DNA of 30,851 nt from NCBI GenBank assembly GCA_052034115.1, contig JBPOIZ010000021.1, positions 1 through 30,851 of the forward strand, written 5' to 3'. The position numbers and the translations under genes are program-made. The DNA comes from Lutibacillus sp052034115 (GTDB taxonomy: Bacteria; Actinomycetota; Actinomycetes; Actinomycetales; Dermatophilaceae). Below, piece after piece: positions 7,893-16,308 of the stretch. The first letter of the stretch is position 1. Each line of letters opens with the position of its first letter. Under the pieces are notes generated by a model. It was given only the letters and a program-made list of their open reading frames with translations, was not told the origin of the DNA and did not search any database.

Positions 7893-8456
7893 GTGGGCAG
7901 ACGGATGTTCGTCGCGGCGCTCCCGCCGCCGCAGGTCGCTGACGCGCTCGAGGCGGCCCTTGCTCCCCGGCGCGACGCTGACCCCGACTGGCGCTGGGTG
8001 CGCGGTGATCAATGGCACCTCACCGTGGCCTTCTTCGCCGACGTGCGCCGGTCCGATGATCTGATCGAGGCCGTCGCAGCGGCTGCGGCTCGCACCGAGC
8101 CGTTCGAGGTCGTGCTCGGTGGCTCTGGCGCCTTTCCCCATCCCGAGTCGGCGCGCGTTCTGTGGCTTGGCGTGCAGGACAGCGGCACCGGCGCCCTGGG
8201 GCGCCTGGCCCGGCGGTGCCGAGCTGCCGGACGGGGCGCTGGCGTGTCCGCCGACGGGGGTGCGTTCCGGGCGCATCTGACGCTGGCTCGCGCGCGGCAC
8301 GGGACGCAGGCCTCCCGATGGCTGCGGGTCCTGGATTCCTTCCCCGACGTGGGGTGGCGGATCGATGAGGTAGCCGTCATCGAGTCCCGGCTCGGCCATG
8401 GCCCGCACGGCACGGCCCGACACGATGTGCTCGCGCTCTGCCCCCTCGGCCGCTGA
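7893..8456 (+). CDS. thpR: RNA 2',3'-cyclic phosphodiesterase (ThpR, 2'-5' RNA ligase family)
   Basis: 187 residues. The 2H phosphoesterase fold hydrolyses 2',3'-cyclic phosphates on RNA ends and can ligate tRNA halves in vitro. Both signature HxT motifs are present: HLTV with His42/Thr44 after the WRWVRGDQW segment, and HLTL with His128/Thr130 after GGAFRA. The N-terminal RRMFVAALPPP matches the family strand. The GTG at 7893 is preferred over the in-frame GTG at 7887 because of the -10 position, and the N-terminus then has typical length. It stands alone, between convergent or unrelated genes. Confidence 0.9.
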   Translation: MGRRMFVAALPPPQVADALEAALAPRRDADPDWRWVRGDQWHLTVAFFADVRRSDDLIEAVAAAAARTEPFEVVLGGSGAFPHPESARVLWLGVQDSGTGALGRLARRCRAAGRGAGVSADGGAFRAHLTLARARHGTQASRWLRVLDSFPDVGWRIDEVAVIESRLGHGPHGTARHDVLALCPLGR

Positions 8457-8586
8457 CCCCGACGCCCGCGGGCCGGCGGCCCTCCAGCAGCAGACGCGAC
8501 ACGCTGCCCGATTGACCCCAGATCGGCTGCGCCATGGCCCGAAACGGGTCAAAACTTCGTCCTTGTCCGGAGTTTCAGACAGATTC

Positions 8587-8601
8587 CAACATCCGATGTT
8601 G
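8587..8601. promoter_or_regulatory. Perfect palindrome, candidate FruR operator
   Basis: CAACATC-C-GATGTTG, a 15-bp perfect inverted repeat lying 10 bp upstream of the -35 of the fructose operon promoter. An upstream position fits either a repressor or an activator. Assignment to the DeoR-family regulator encoded directly downstream is inferred from location. Confidence 0.5.
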
Positions 8602-8611
8602 CCCGAACCTC

Positions 8612-8640
8612 TTTACATGCGCCCGATTGGTCGGTATACC
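8612..8640 (+). promoter_or_regulatory. Sigma-70-type promoter of the fructose operon
   Basis: TTTACA (8612-8617), a 17-bp spacer, then TATACC (8635-8640). This is one of the clearest -35/-10 pairs in the window. It lies ~33 nt before the regulator's GTG, which has AGGAGG at 8663-8668. The stretch 8457-8586 before it shows no gene. Confidence 0.7.
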
Positions 8641-8672
8641 TAGACCTGTCACCACCCCGACCAGGAGGTCCC

Positions 8673-9431
8673 GTGTACGCAGCCGAACGGCATCAACGGA
8701 TCCTCGAGATCGCCGCGAAGTCAGGGCGCGTCGAGGTCACCGGGCTCGCGATCGAGTTGAGCGTGACCCCGGAGACGATCCGGCGCGACCTGACCCACCT
8801 GGAGCGCAACGGCCGGCTGCGGCGCGTGCACGGCGGCGCCATACCGGTCGAACGTCTGGGATTCGAGCCGACGCTGGAGCGGCGCGCCGAGCGGTTCGTC
8901 GCGGAGAAGACGAGGATCGCCAAGGCCGCCGCCGACCTCCTCCCGGACGAAGGGGTGGTGCTCCTGGACGCCGGCACCACCACCTCCCGGCTTGCCGAGG
9001 TGCTGCCGGTCGACCGCGAGCTGACGGTCGTGACCAACTCGCTGACCATCGCCAACGTCGTCGCGGCCCGAGGGCTGCCGCTCTACTTGCTCGGCGGGCG
9101 GATCCGGGGCCGCACGCAGGCCACCGTCGGTGAGTGGGCGGTTACCGCGTTGGCGACGATCCACGTGGACGTCGCCTTCCTCGGCACCAACGGGCTCTCG
9201 GTCGCACGAGGCCTGACCACCCCGGATCCCGAGGAAGCCGCCGCCAAGCGGGCCATGGTCAACGCTGCGCGGCGGTCCGTCGTCGTCACCGACTCCTCGA
9301 AGGTGGGCGTCGACCACTTCTCCCGGTTCGCCGAGCTGACCGATATCGACACCCTGGTCACCGACACCGGCCTGGACGCCGAAACCCTCGCGGACATCGA
9401 GGCCCACGGACCGGAGGTGGTCAGCGCATGA
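8673..9431 (+). CDS. fruR: DeoR-family regulator of the fructose operon
   Basis: 252 residues from a GTG at 8673 with AGGAGG 4 nt upstream. The N-terminus YAAERHQRILEIAAKSGRV and the HTH VTGLAIELSVTPETIRRDL are classic DeoR; the recognition helix is followed by RLRRVHGGA. The C-terminal sugar-phosphate sensor (DeoRC) contains LLDAGTTTSRLAE, VVTNSL, LLGGRIR, VAFLGTNGL and VVVTDSSKVG. Its effector is probably fructose 1-phosphate or a related sugar phosphate. It is the first gene of the operon and overlaps fruK by ATGA, so regulator and enzymes are co-translated. It likely represses or tunes its own operon. Confidence 0.92.
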   Translation: MYAAERHQRILEIAAKSGRVEVTGLAIELSVTPETIRRDLTHLERNGRLRRVHGGAIPVERLGFEPTLERRAERFVAEKTRIAKAAADLLPDEGVVLLDAGTTTSRLAEVLPVDRELTVVTNSLTIANVVAARGLPLYLLGGRIRGRTQATVGEWAVTALATIHVDVAFLGTNGLSVARGLTTPDPEEAAAKRAMVNAARRSVVVTDSSKVGVDHFSRFAELTDIDTLVTDTGLDAETLADIEAHGPEVVSA

Positions 9432-10375
9432 TCGTCACGCTCACCCTCAACCCCAGCGTCGACCGCACCGTCGGTGTCGACGCCCTCATCGTCGGCGAGG
9501 TCCACCGCGCCACCTCGAGCCGGATCGACCCGGGCGGCAAAGGCATCAATGTCACCAGGGCCCTGGCCGCCAACGGAACGGACAGCCTCGCCGTCTACCC
9601 CTCCGGCGGCCCCGAAGGTGCGCTCATGGAGCGGCTGCTCGACCAGGCCGGCATCCACCGCTCGGCCGTGCCGGTCGAGCTGCCGATCCGGATGAACATC
9701 ACCGTCGTCGACCCAGCCGGTGTGACGACGAAGCTCAACGAACCCGGCCCCCGCCTGGAGGCGGGTGAGGTCGCGCAGATCCGCTCGGTCACCGAGGAAC
9801 ACCTTCACCGAGGCGCCAGGTGGCTCGTCATCTCGGGAAGTCTGCCCCCGGGCGTGGAACCCGGCGTGTATGGCGACCTGGTGCGGCTCGGCCGGAGCGC
9901 TGGAGCACACGTCGCCATCGACACCTCCGGGGCTACCCTCGCGGCCGCCGTCGACGCCCGCCCCGACCTCGTCAAGCCCAACCGTGAAGAACTCGCCGAA
10001 CTGCTCGCCACCGAGTTGACCACCCTAGCCGACGTCCGTGACGGAGCCCGCCGTCTCATCGACCGGGGCATCGGCGCCGTACTGGTGAGCATGGGCCGCG
10101 ACGGTGCGCTCCTGGTGACCGCCGACGTCCTCGCGCACGCCAGCGGTCAGGCAACACCCGTCTCGACGGTGGGTGCCGGCGATTGCACGCTGGCCGGTTT
10201 CCTGCACGCCAACGTCCACGGCGCCACCGCCGTCGACGCCCTCGCCGAGGCCGTGCGCTGGGGTTCGGCGGCGGTCAGCCTGCCTGGCAGCCAAGTGCCC
10301 GGGCCGGACGATCTCGCCCGGATCCCCGTCACCGTCGACACCACCCCCGATCTGTCCCGAACCGTCAATGACTGA
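9428..10375 (+). CDS. fruK: 1-phosphofructokinase
   Basis: 315 residues, PfkB/ribokinase superfamily, ATP-dependent conversion of fructose 1-phosphate to fructose 1,6-bisphosphate. Seen: N-terminal MIVTLTLNPSVDRT, the substrate-binding GGKGINVTRALAANG, the central WLVISGSLPPG, KPNREELAEL, and the anion-hole/catalytic motif STVGAGDCTLAGF with Asp252 as general base. The length is usual for FruK. The ATG overlaps the regulator's stop by four bases. EIIA follows after 25 bp. Confidence 0.95.
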   Translation: MIVTLTLNPSVDRTVGVDALIVGEVHRATSSRIDPGGKGINVTRALAANGTDSLAVYPSGGPEGALMERLLDQAGIHRSAVPVELPIRMNITVVDPAGVTTKLNEPGPRLEAGEVAQIRSVTEEHLHRGARWLVISGSLPPGVEPGVYGDLVRLGRSAGAHVAIDTSGATLAAAVDARPDLVKPNREELAELLATELTTLADVRDGARRLIDRGIGAVLVSMGRDGALLVTADVLAHASGQATPVSTVGAGDCTLAGFLHANVHGATAVDALAEAVRWGSAAVSLPGSQVPGPDDLARIPVTVDTTPDLSRTVND

Positions 10376-10400
10376 ATCAGCCCACCGCGAAAGGACCGTC

Positions 10401-10847
10401 ATGTCCCTCATCACCGAGAACCAGGTCGTCCTCGACCTCGTGGCGCCGGACCGCCATACCGCGACCCGCACGCTGGGCGCGACCCTCGTGGCCGACGGCC
10501 GATGCACCGACCTCGACCAGTTCCTGGCCGACGTGCGCGCTCGCGAGGAGCAGATGGCCACCGGGCTGCCAGGCGGCATCGGCATCCCGCACGCCAGGAG
10601 TGCCGCCATCACGACGCCATCGCTCGTCTTCGGACGCACGAGCGGCATCGACTGGGGGGCACCGGACGGGCCCGCCACCCTCATCTTCCTGATCGCCGCA
10701 CCAGACGGCGGCGGTCAGGAGCACCTGCAGATCCTCGCCAAACTGGCCCGCAAGCTCATGCGCAGCGAGTTCCGCGAGGCACTGCTCAGTGCACCCGACG
10801 CCGCAACGGTCGTCGACATCGTGAACCGAGAGGTTGTGAACGCATGA
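10401..10847 (+). CDS. PTS fructose-family EIIA component
   Basis: 148 residues from an ATG at 10401 with AAAGGA upstream. The EIIA-2 (fructose/mannitol) fold accepts phosphate from HPr on His64, inside GLPGGIGIPHARS, and passes it to EIIB. Other family segments are SLVFGRTSGIDWG and HLQILAKLARKL. As a free-standing domain it is separate from the EIIBC encoded next, with which it overlaps by ATGA. Confidence 0.94.
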   Translation: MSLITENQVVLDLVAPDRHTATRTLGATLVADGRCTDLDQFLADVRAREEQMATGLPGGIGIPHARSAAITTPSLVFGRTSGIDWGAPDGPATLIFLIAAPDGGGQEHLQILAKLARKLMRSEFREALLSAPDAATVVDIVNREVVNA

Positions 10848-12349
10848 AGTTCGTCGGAGTGACGTCGTGCCCCACGGGCATTGCGCACACATACATGGCT
10901 GCCGAGGGCCTCGAGCAGGCGGCCAAGGCCGCCGGCCACGAGATCGTCGTGGAGACCCAGGGATCCGCCGGGTCCGAGCCACTCGCCCAATCCGTCATCG
11001 ACGCCGCTGACGCGGTGATCTTCGCCCACGACCTGCCGGTCAAGGACGCGCACCGGTTCGCCGGCAAGCCGACCGTCGACGTCGGGGTCAAGAAGGCCAT
11101 CTCGGACGGACCCGCGCTGATCGCGCAGGCCGCCGCCGCAGCCGAGGCATTCCGGGCCAACCCCGTCGCCGCCGCTGCCGTTCCCGCCACCCCCGCTGGC
11201 GGCCTGGCCACCAAGGTGGACACCTCGGCGGGCACCGGCACCCAGATCCGCCAGTGGCTGATGACCGGTGTGTCCTACATGATCCCGTTCGTCGCCGCGG
11301 GCGGCATCCTCATCGCGCTGGGCTTCATGCTCGCGCAGGTTGCCCTGGGCGAGGACGGTGCCATCCAGATCGTCAAGTACGGGCTCGGGGCCGACGGCGA
11401 ATACAACATCGTCCAGAACTTCAATCCGATCAGCCTGACGCACTGGGCGGCCCTGCTGTTCGTCGTCGGTGCGGCCGCCTTCGGGTTCCTCGTGCCGATC
11501 CTCTCCGGCTTCATCGCCTACGCGATCGCCGACCGGCCCGGCCTGGTCCCCGGCATCGTGGGTGGCTCCATCGCCTCCGCCATGGGCGCCGGCTTCCTCG
11601 GCGGTCTGGCCACCGGCATCATCGGCGGCCTCGTCGCTCGGTGGATCAGCTCGTGGAAGGTCGGCAAGGGAGTCCGCGGCATCATGCCCGTCGTGGTCAA
11701 CCCGCTGCTGTCCACGCTCATCACCGGTGGGCTCTTCATCATCGTCCTCGGCCGCCCGATCAAGGCCCTGTTCGACGGCCTCAACTCCTGGCTGACCGGC
11801 CTGTCCGGCGCCAACGCGGTCATCCTTGGCCTGATCATCGGCGCGATGATGGGCTTCGACCTCGGTGGCCCGGTCAACAAGGTGGCCTACACCTTCGGTA
11901 CGACGGGCCTGGCCGCGGCCGGCACGGCGACTGACGCTCCGCAGCTAAAGATCATGGCGGCAGTCATGGCCGCAGGCATGGTCGCCCCGCTGGCGATGGC
12001 GCTGGCCACCACGCTGCGCCCGGCGCTGTTCACCGAGCCTGAGCGGGAGAACGGCAAGGCCGCGTGGCTGCTCGGTGCGTCGTTCATCTCCGAAGGGGCC
12101 ATCCCGTTCGCTGCTGCCGACCCGGCTCGCATCATCACCTCCTCGGTGATCGGCTCGGCCATCACCGGTGGCCTGGCGATGCTCTTCGGCACGACGCTGC
12201 GCGCTCCGCACGGAGGCATCTGGGTGCTCCCCCTCATCGGCAACTTCCTGCTGTTCCTCCTCGCCCTGGCCGTCGGCGTCGTCGTGATGGCCGGGATCGT
12301 CCTGGCGCTCAAGCAGCGCGACCACTCGGTGGCCCGCGCCACCGTCTGA
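10844..12349 (+). CDS. fruA: PTS fructose transporter EIIBC
   Basis: 501 residues. Residues 1-~100 are the EIIB domain with the phosphocysteine in VTSCPTGIAHTYMAA (Cys9). An Ala/Pro-rich linker (~100-130) leads to the EIIC membrane domain, which starts at RQWLMTGVSYMIPFVAAGGI and has about nine or ten helices. EIIC family motifs are FISEGAIPFAAADP and TLRAPHGG. It imports fructose with phosphorylation at C1, feeding FruK. Together with EIIA it makes a complete fructose permease. Translationally coupled to EIIA. Confidence 0.95.
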   Translation: MKFVGVTSCPTGIAHTYMAAEGLEQAAKAAGHEIVVETQGSAGSEPLAQSVIDAADAVIFAHDLPVKDAHRFAGKPTVDVGVKKAISDGPALIAQAAAAAEAFRANPVAAAAVPATPAGGLATKVDTSAGTGTQIRQWLMTGVSYMIPFVAAGGILIALGFMLAQVALGEDGAIQIVKYGLGADGEYNIVQNFNPISLTHWAALLFVVGAAAFGFLVPILSGFIAYAIADRPGLVPGIVGGSIASAMGAGFLGGLATGIIGGLVARWISSWKVGKGVRGIMPVVVNPLLSTLITGGLFIIVLGRPIKALFDGLNSWLTGLSGANAVILGLIIGAMMGFDLGGPVNKVAYTFGTTGLAAAGTATDAPQLKIMAAVMAAGMVAPLAMALATTLRPALFTEPERENGKAAWLLGASFISEGAIPFAAADPARIITSSVIGSAITGGLAMLFGTTLRAPHGGIWVLPLIGNFLLFLLALAVGVVVMAGIVLALKQRDHSVARATV

Positions 12350-12357
12350 CCGAACGT

Positions 12358-12400
12358 GGTGCTGCCCCTCGATCCGGGCACCGGCTCCGGGGGCAGCACC
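12358..12400 (+). terminator. Hairpin between fruA and ptsH
   Basis: GGTGCTGCCCC (12358-12368) and GGGGCAGCACC (12390-12400) are a perfect 11-bp inverted repeat with a 21-nt loop, 9 bp after the EIIBC stop. No T-run follows, so it may be a partial terminator or processing site that separates fructose-specific from general PTS expression. Confidence 0.55.
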
Positions 12401-12410
12401 GCCATACCCC

Positions 12411-12416
12411 TAGATT
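12411..12416 (+). promoter_or_regulatory. Possible -10 (TAGATT) for ptsH
   Basis: TAGATT lies just after the hairpin and 29 nt before the ptsH ATG; AGGAG at 12431-12435 serves as ribosome site. No -35 is recognised because that region is occupied by the hairpin arm. Confidence 0.3.
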
Positions 12417-12445
12417 CCATCTCGTCCGTGAGGAGACCCTTAGCC

Positions 12446-12715
12446 ATGGCTACCCGCACCGTCACCATCGCCTCGTCCGTCGGCCTGCACGCCCGGCCTG
12501 CGGCGATCTTCGTCCAGGCCGCCTCGGCCACCGGTCTCGACATCGAGATCGGTCGCCCCGACGAGGAGGCCGTCGACGCGACGAGCATCCTCGGCGTCAT
12601 GGCGCTGGGCGCCAAGCACGGGGAAGAGGTCATCCTCACCGCCGAGGGCGAGGGCGCCGATGAGGCCCTCGACTCCCTGGTGGAGCTGCTCAGCCGCGAC
12701 CTCGACGCGGAGTAG
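12446..12715 (+). CDS. ptsH: Phosphocarrier protein HPr
   Basis: 89 residues, the usual HPr length. It carries phosphate from Enzyme I to EIIA domains. The active site is VGLHARPAA with His15. The regulatory-serine region of Firmicute HPr corresponds to DATSILGVMALG (Ser47 nearby), but no HPr kinase is seen here and none is expected in actinomycetes. It is followed after 3 bp by ptsI, so the two are co-transcribed. Confidence 0.97.
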   Translation: MATRTVTIASSVGLHARPAAIFVQAASATGLDIEIGRPDEEAVDATSILGVMALGAKHGEEVILTAEGEGADEALDSLVELLSRDLDAE

Positions 12716-12718
12716 GCC

Positions 12719-14395
12719 ATGACCGACGCTGTCAGGGGCATCGGCGTCAGTCCGGGCGCGGCTGTCGGGCCGGTGGTCCAGGTCCGCCCGCATGTCCGCC
12801 CTCCCGAGAACGAACCCGCACCGACTGATCCGGCGGCCGAGCACGAGCGGGTCAAGGGGGTGTTCGAGTCGGTCGCCCAGACCCTGGACGAGCGCGCTGC
12901 GGCCGCCGACGAGACCGCCCAGCAGATCCTCACCGCGACCGCGTTGATCGCCCGGGACAAGGGCCTGCAGAAGGCGGTCGGCACGTACCTCGCCACCGGC
13001 AAAGGACCGGCGAGTGCGGTCACCGCTGCGGTCGGTGACTTCGTCGCCCAGTTCGAGGCGCTCGGCGGCTACTTCGCCGAGCGGGTCACCGACCTGAAAG
13101 ACGTGCGGAACCGCGCCGTGGCCCGGATCCTCGGCCACGAAGACCCGGGGGTTCCCGAGTTCCACGTCCCCAGTGTCATCGTGGCGACCGACCTGGCCCC
13201 GGCCGAGACGGCGACCCTCGACCCGACCCTGGTGCGAGCCATCGTGACCGAGCACGGCGGACGGACGAGCCACACCGCGATCCTCGCTGCGCAGATGGGC
13301 ATCCCAGCGGTGGTCCAGTTCAAGGGCGCCCGCGACATACCCAGCGGCACGATCGTCGCCGTCGACGGGGACACCGGTGAGGTGACCGTCGACCCGAGCG
13401 AGGAATACCAGCGCAGCCTGGTCGGCAAACGCGAGAAGCGCCGGACGGCGCTGGCGGGATCCGCCGGCCCAGGGCGCACCAAGGACGGCCACCCGGTCGC
13501 CCTGCTCGCCAACATCGGCGGTGTCGACGACGCGGTGACGGCAGCCGCACAGGACGTCGAAGGTGTCGGGCTGTTCCGCACCGAGTTCGTCTTCCTCAGC
13601 CGCGACACCGCGCCCACCCTGGCCGAGCAGACCGACATCTACACCAGGGTCTTCGCACCCTTCGGCACCCGTCGGGTCACCGTGCGCACCCTCGACGCCG
13701 GGGCCGACAAGCCGCTCGCCTTCGCCGACCTCGGGCCGGAGGAGAACCCGGCGCTCGGCAAGCGTGGGCTGCGCTTGCAGGCCCTGCGACCCGAGCTCCT
13801 CGACACCCAGCTCGGCGCTCTCGCCGCCGCCGCGGCGGCAACCGACGCCGAGGTCAAGGTCATGGCGCCGATGGTGGCCACGCCCGAAGAGGCCGCCTGG
13901 TTCGCCCGACGGGTGCGCGAGCACGGGCTGCGCAGCGTCGGGGTGATGATCGAAGTGCCCGGTGCCGCGATCCTGGCCAAGCACGTGCTCGCCGAGGTCG
14001 ACTTCGGCTCCCTGGGCACCAACGACCTGGCGCAGTACACCATGGCCGCCGACCGGATGGAGGGGCAGCTCTCTGATCTGCTCGATCCCTGGCAGCCGGC
14101 CGTCCTTCAGGTCATCGGGCACGCCTGTGACGGGGCGCGACTGGCCGGCAAGCCGATCGGTGTCTGCGGCGAGGCTGGCGGCGACCCACTGCTCGCGCTG
14201 GTGCTCGCCGGCTTGGGAGTGACGAGCCTGTCCATGGCGCCGTCCAAGGTCACCCTCGTCCGCCACGCCTTGTCGTTGCACACCCTCGCGGAGTGCCACG
14301 GTATGGCGACCGCCGCCCTCGAACAGCGCAGCGCCTCTGACGCGGCGGCTGCCGTGGCGGCGCTGGCCGACCCGGGCCTGGTCGAGCTGCTGTAG
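12719..14395 (+). CDS. ptsI: PTS Enzyme I (phosphoenolpyruvate-protein phosphotransferase)
   Basis: 558 residues, normal for the family. It takes phosphate from PEP and phosphorylates HPr. Domains: an N-terminal HPr-binding/phosphohistidine part with GGRTSHTAILA (active His185) and IPAVVQ, then a C-terminal PEP-binding TIM barrel with VGLFRTEFVFL, VRTLDAGADKPL, GSLGTNDLAQYTMA and VCGEAGGDP (catalytic Cys483). All key residues are present. The start ATG lies 3 bp after the ptsH stop. Confidence 0.97.
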   Translation: MTDAVRGIGVSPGAAVGPVVQVRPHVRPPENEPAPTDPAAEHERVKGVFESVAQTLDERAAAADETAQQILTATALIARDKGLQKAVGTYLATGKGPASAVTAAVGDFVAQFEALGGYFAERVTDLKDVRNRAVARILGHEDPGVPEFHVPSVIVATDLAPAETATLDPTLVRAIVTEHGGRTSHTAILAAQMGIPAVVQFKGARDIPSGTIVAVDGDTGEVTVDPSEEYQRSLVGKREKRRTALAGSAGPGRTKDGHPVALLANIGGVDDAVTAAAQDVEGVGLFRTEFVFLSRDTAPTLAEQTDIYTRVFAPFGTRRVTVRTLDAGADKPLAFADLGPEENPALGKRGLRLQALRPELLDTQLGALAAAAAATDAEVKVMAPMVATPEEAAWFARRVREHGLRSVGVMIEVPGAAILAKHVLAEVDFGSLGTNDLAQYTMAADRMEGQLSDLLDPWQPAVLQVIGHACDGARLAGKPIGVCGEAGGDPLLALVLAGLGVTSLSMAPSKVTLVRHALSLHTLAECHGMATAALEQRSASDAAAAVAALADPGLVELL

Positions 14396-14428
14396 GCGGG
14401 GACCGGACCGCGCTGGTGAGATGACCCT

Positions 14429-15112
14429 GTGACACTGCAGCCGATCGAGGCCGTCCTCTTCGACCTCCACTCGACGCTGCTCGATCAGGGCGCCGGCGCG
14501 GTCTGGGCGCGCGCCGCAGCGCGCCGCCTGGCGATCCCCGAGACCGATCTCACCGACCCACAGCTGGTCGCGGCCCTCGACACGCTCTGGGACCAGGCCA
14601 AGGTCCATGATCCGCAGAGTCGGCGCGACCTGTCTGCCGCCGACCACCGCCGGGTCTTCGACGAATTGGTGGCAGCAGCGGGCCTGGCCCTGCCCCGCCC
14701 GGTGCTCGATGCTCTGTATGCCGAACAGTTCGCCGCCTGGCACGCGTATGACGACACCGCCCCGACCCTGAGCTCGCTGCGCTCCGCCGGGGTCCGGGTG
14801 GCCGTCGTCTCGAACATCTGCCACGACGTGCGGTGGCTCCTCGCGCGCGAAGGCATCCTCCCCCTGGTCGACACGGTCGTGCTGTCCTTCGAGGTCGGCG
14901 TGGTCAAGCCGGACCGACGGATCTTCGCCGCCGCGCTCGACGGCCTCGGCGGCATCGCGCCCGAGCGGGCCCTCATGGTCGGCGACGCGTGGCGGGACGA
15001 CGGCGCGGCTGCCGGCCACGGCATACGGTCGCTCGTCCTGCCGCGCACGTCCGGGCGAGTGCACGGGTTGTCCGTCGTGACCGGCGCGGTGTTGGCCTCG
15101 CGAGCACCCTGA
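14429..15112 (+). CDS. HAD-superfamily hydrolase with His at the acid/base position
   Basis: 227 residues from a GTG at 14429. HAD motifs: I, VLFDLHSTLLD, with nucleophile Asp12; II, VAVVSN; III, Lys in GVVKPDRRIF; IV, MVGDAWRDDGAAA. The second Asp of the DxD motif is His14, so general acid/base catalysis differs from canonical phosphatases. A helical cap (~18-90) indicates a small-molecule substrate, probably a phosphoester, but none can be named. It starts 33 bp after ptsI and has no clear ribosome site. TGAGAT 6 nt before the start is a weak candidate -10. Confidence 0.85.
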   Translation: MTLQPIEAVLFDLHSTLLDQGAGAVWARAAARRLAIPETDLTDPQLVAALDTLWDQAKVHDPQSRRDLSAADHRRVFDELVAAAGLALPRPVLDALYAEQFAAWHAYDDTAPTLSSLRSAGVRVAVVSNICHDVRWLLAREGILPLVDTVVLSFEVGVVKPDRRIFAAALDGLGGIAPERALMVGDAWRDDGAAAGHGIRSLVLPRTSGRVHGLSVVTGAVLASRAP

Positions 15113-15152
15113 GACCATGGTGGAGTCGGACCTACGGGCTCAGGAGGACGTC

Positions 15153-15542
15153 ATGGGAGTCGGACCCATCGGCCAGATCCACGTCAGCGTGACCGATATC
15201 GACCGCTCGGTGGCGTTCTACCGCGACGTGCTCGGCCTACCGCACCTGTTCACCGTGCCGGGGCAAGCGATGGCCTTCTTCATGGCCGGATCGGTGCGGC
15301 TCTATCTGGGGGTTCCCGAGGACGAGTCGTTCCGCTCGCGACCGGTCATCTACTACCGGGTCGACGATCTGCAGGCCGACTTCGCCGGGGTCGTGAAGCG
15401 CGGTGCCACGGTGCTGTCGCCGCCCCACCCCGTGCATCGGGATGCCGCGGCGGAGCTGTGGATGGCCTTCGTCGCGGATCCCGACGGCACCCCGATCGGC
15501 CTCATGGCCGAACGCCCGGTCGCCGCGGCGGGCGGGGAATGA
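15153..15542 (+). CDS. VOC (glyoxalase/bleomycin-resistance fold) protein
   Basis: 129 residues from an ATG at 15153 with AGGAGG 5 nt upstream. It has one complete pair of beta-alpha-beta-beta-beta modules: GQIHVSVTDIDRSVAFYRDVLG at the N-terminus and FVADPDGTPIGLMAE at the C-terminus. His10 and the terminal Glu fit two metal ligands, but the middle positions (YLG and VIYYRVDD) lack the usual His, so the metal site may be incomplete. Substrate unknown. Its last 41 bp overlap the 3' end of the convergent DUF1295 gene. Confidence 0.82.
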   Translation: MGVGPIGQIHVSVTDIDRSVAFYRDVLGLPHLFTVPGQAMAFFMAGSVRLYLGVPEDESFRSRPVIYYRVDDLQADFAGVVKRGATVLSPPHPVHRDAAAELWMAFVADPDGTPIGLMAERPVAAAGGE

Positions 15543-16305
15543 AGGCCGAGGTCCGGGCCATGTAGTCCGCGTAGCCCGGGCGCGTCGACATCGATTTCTC
15601 GAGCAGACCCGCCCCGGTGCGCACGACGAGGAACCACGACATCAGCGCCGGTGACAGGACGGTCACCACCCCTGGCCACGCGGAACACGCGATCAGCCAG
15701 ATCCCCCACCACATCGCCGCATCCCCGAAGTAGTTCGGATGCCGGGTCCACGCCCACAAGCCCGAGTCCATGATCCTCCCGCGGTTCGCCGGGTCGGCCT
15801 TGAAGGCGGCCAGCTGCGCGTCACCGATCGCTTCGAAGGCGAACCCCACCACCCAGGCGAGCACGCCCACACCCACCGCCGCACTCGGCCAGCCCGATCC
15901 CGGCTGGTATGCCGTCATCGCGACCACGAGCACGGGCATCGCGATGAACCAGGCGAGCCCGGCCTGAAGGAAGAACACCCGGGTCACGGCGACCGACATC
16001 CGGCGCTCTTCGGGCACGTCGTCGAGCAACTCGACATACCGCGGGTCCTCACCGGCGCCCCGCGAGCGCACCGCGATGTACCCGGCCAGCCGTATTCCCC
16101 ACACGCTCACCAGGCCGGCGACGAGCCAGCGGCGCCAGTCGCCCGAGCCCCCCAGGGCACCGATCCACGCGACGACGACGAAGAAGAGCCCCCAGAAGAC
16201 GTCGACCACGGCGATCCGTCGCAGCCGGCGGCCGACCCATGCCGCGACCCCGCCCAACGTCAGGGTGGCCAACAGCGCGATCCCCGCCAGGTTGAGGTCG
16301 GCCAC
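15502..16305 (-). CDS. DUF1295 membrane protein (steroid 5-alpha-reductase-like)
   Basis: 267 residues, GTG start at 16305, three bases after the stop of the cyclopropane synthase gene, so it is the second gene of that operon. About seven hydrophobic helices. The C-terminal family signature is GLWAWTRHPNYFGDAAMWWGIWL, followed by GAGLLEKSM and RPGYADYMARTSAFIP. Related proteins (5-alpha reductases, isoprenylcysteine methyltransferases) reduce or methylate lipids at the membrane. DUF1295 genes often accompany CFA synthases, so a role in fatty-acid or membrane-lipid modification is inferred. Confidence 0.88.
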   Translation of the reverse strand: MADLNLAGIALLATLTLGGVAAWVGRRLRRIAVVDVFWGLFFVVVAWIGALGGSGDWRRWLVAGLVSVWGIRLAGYIAVRSRGAGEDPRYVELLDDVPEERRMSVAVTRVFFLQAGLAWFIAMPVLVVAMTAYQPGSGWPSAAVGVGVLAWVVGFAFEAIGDAQLAAFKADPANRGRIMDSGLWAWTRHPNYFGDAAMWWGIWLIACSAWPGVVTVLSPALMSWFLVVRTGAGLLEKSMSTRPGYADYMARTSAFIPRPPRRPGVRP

Positions 16306-16308
16306 GGG

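Noticed and set aside
12440..15118. 892-residue minus-strand frame across ptsH-ptsI-HAD
   Set aside because: Fully antisense to well-identified genes with intact motifs; composition typical of shadow frames.
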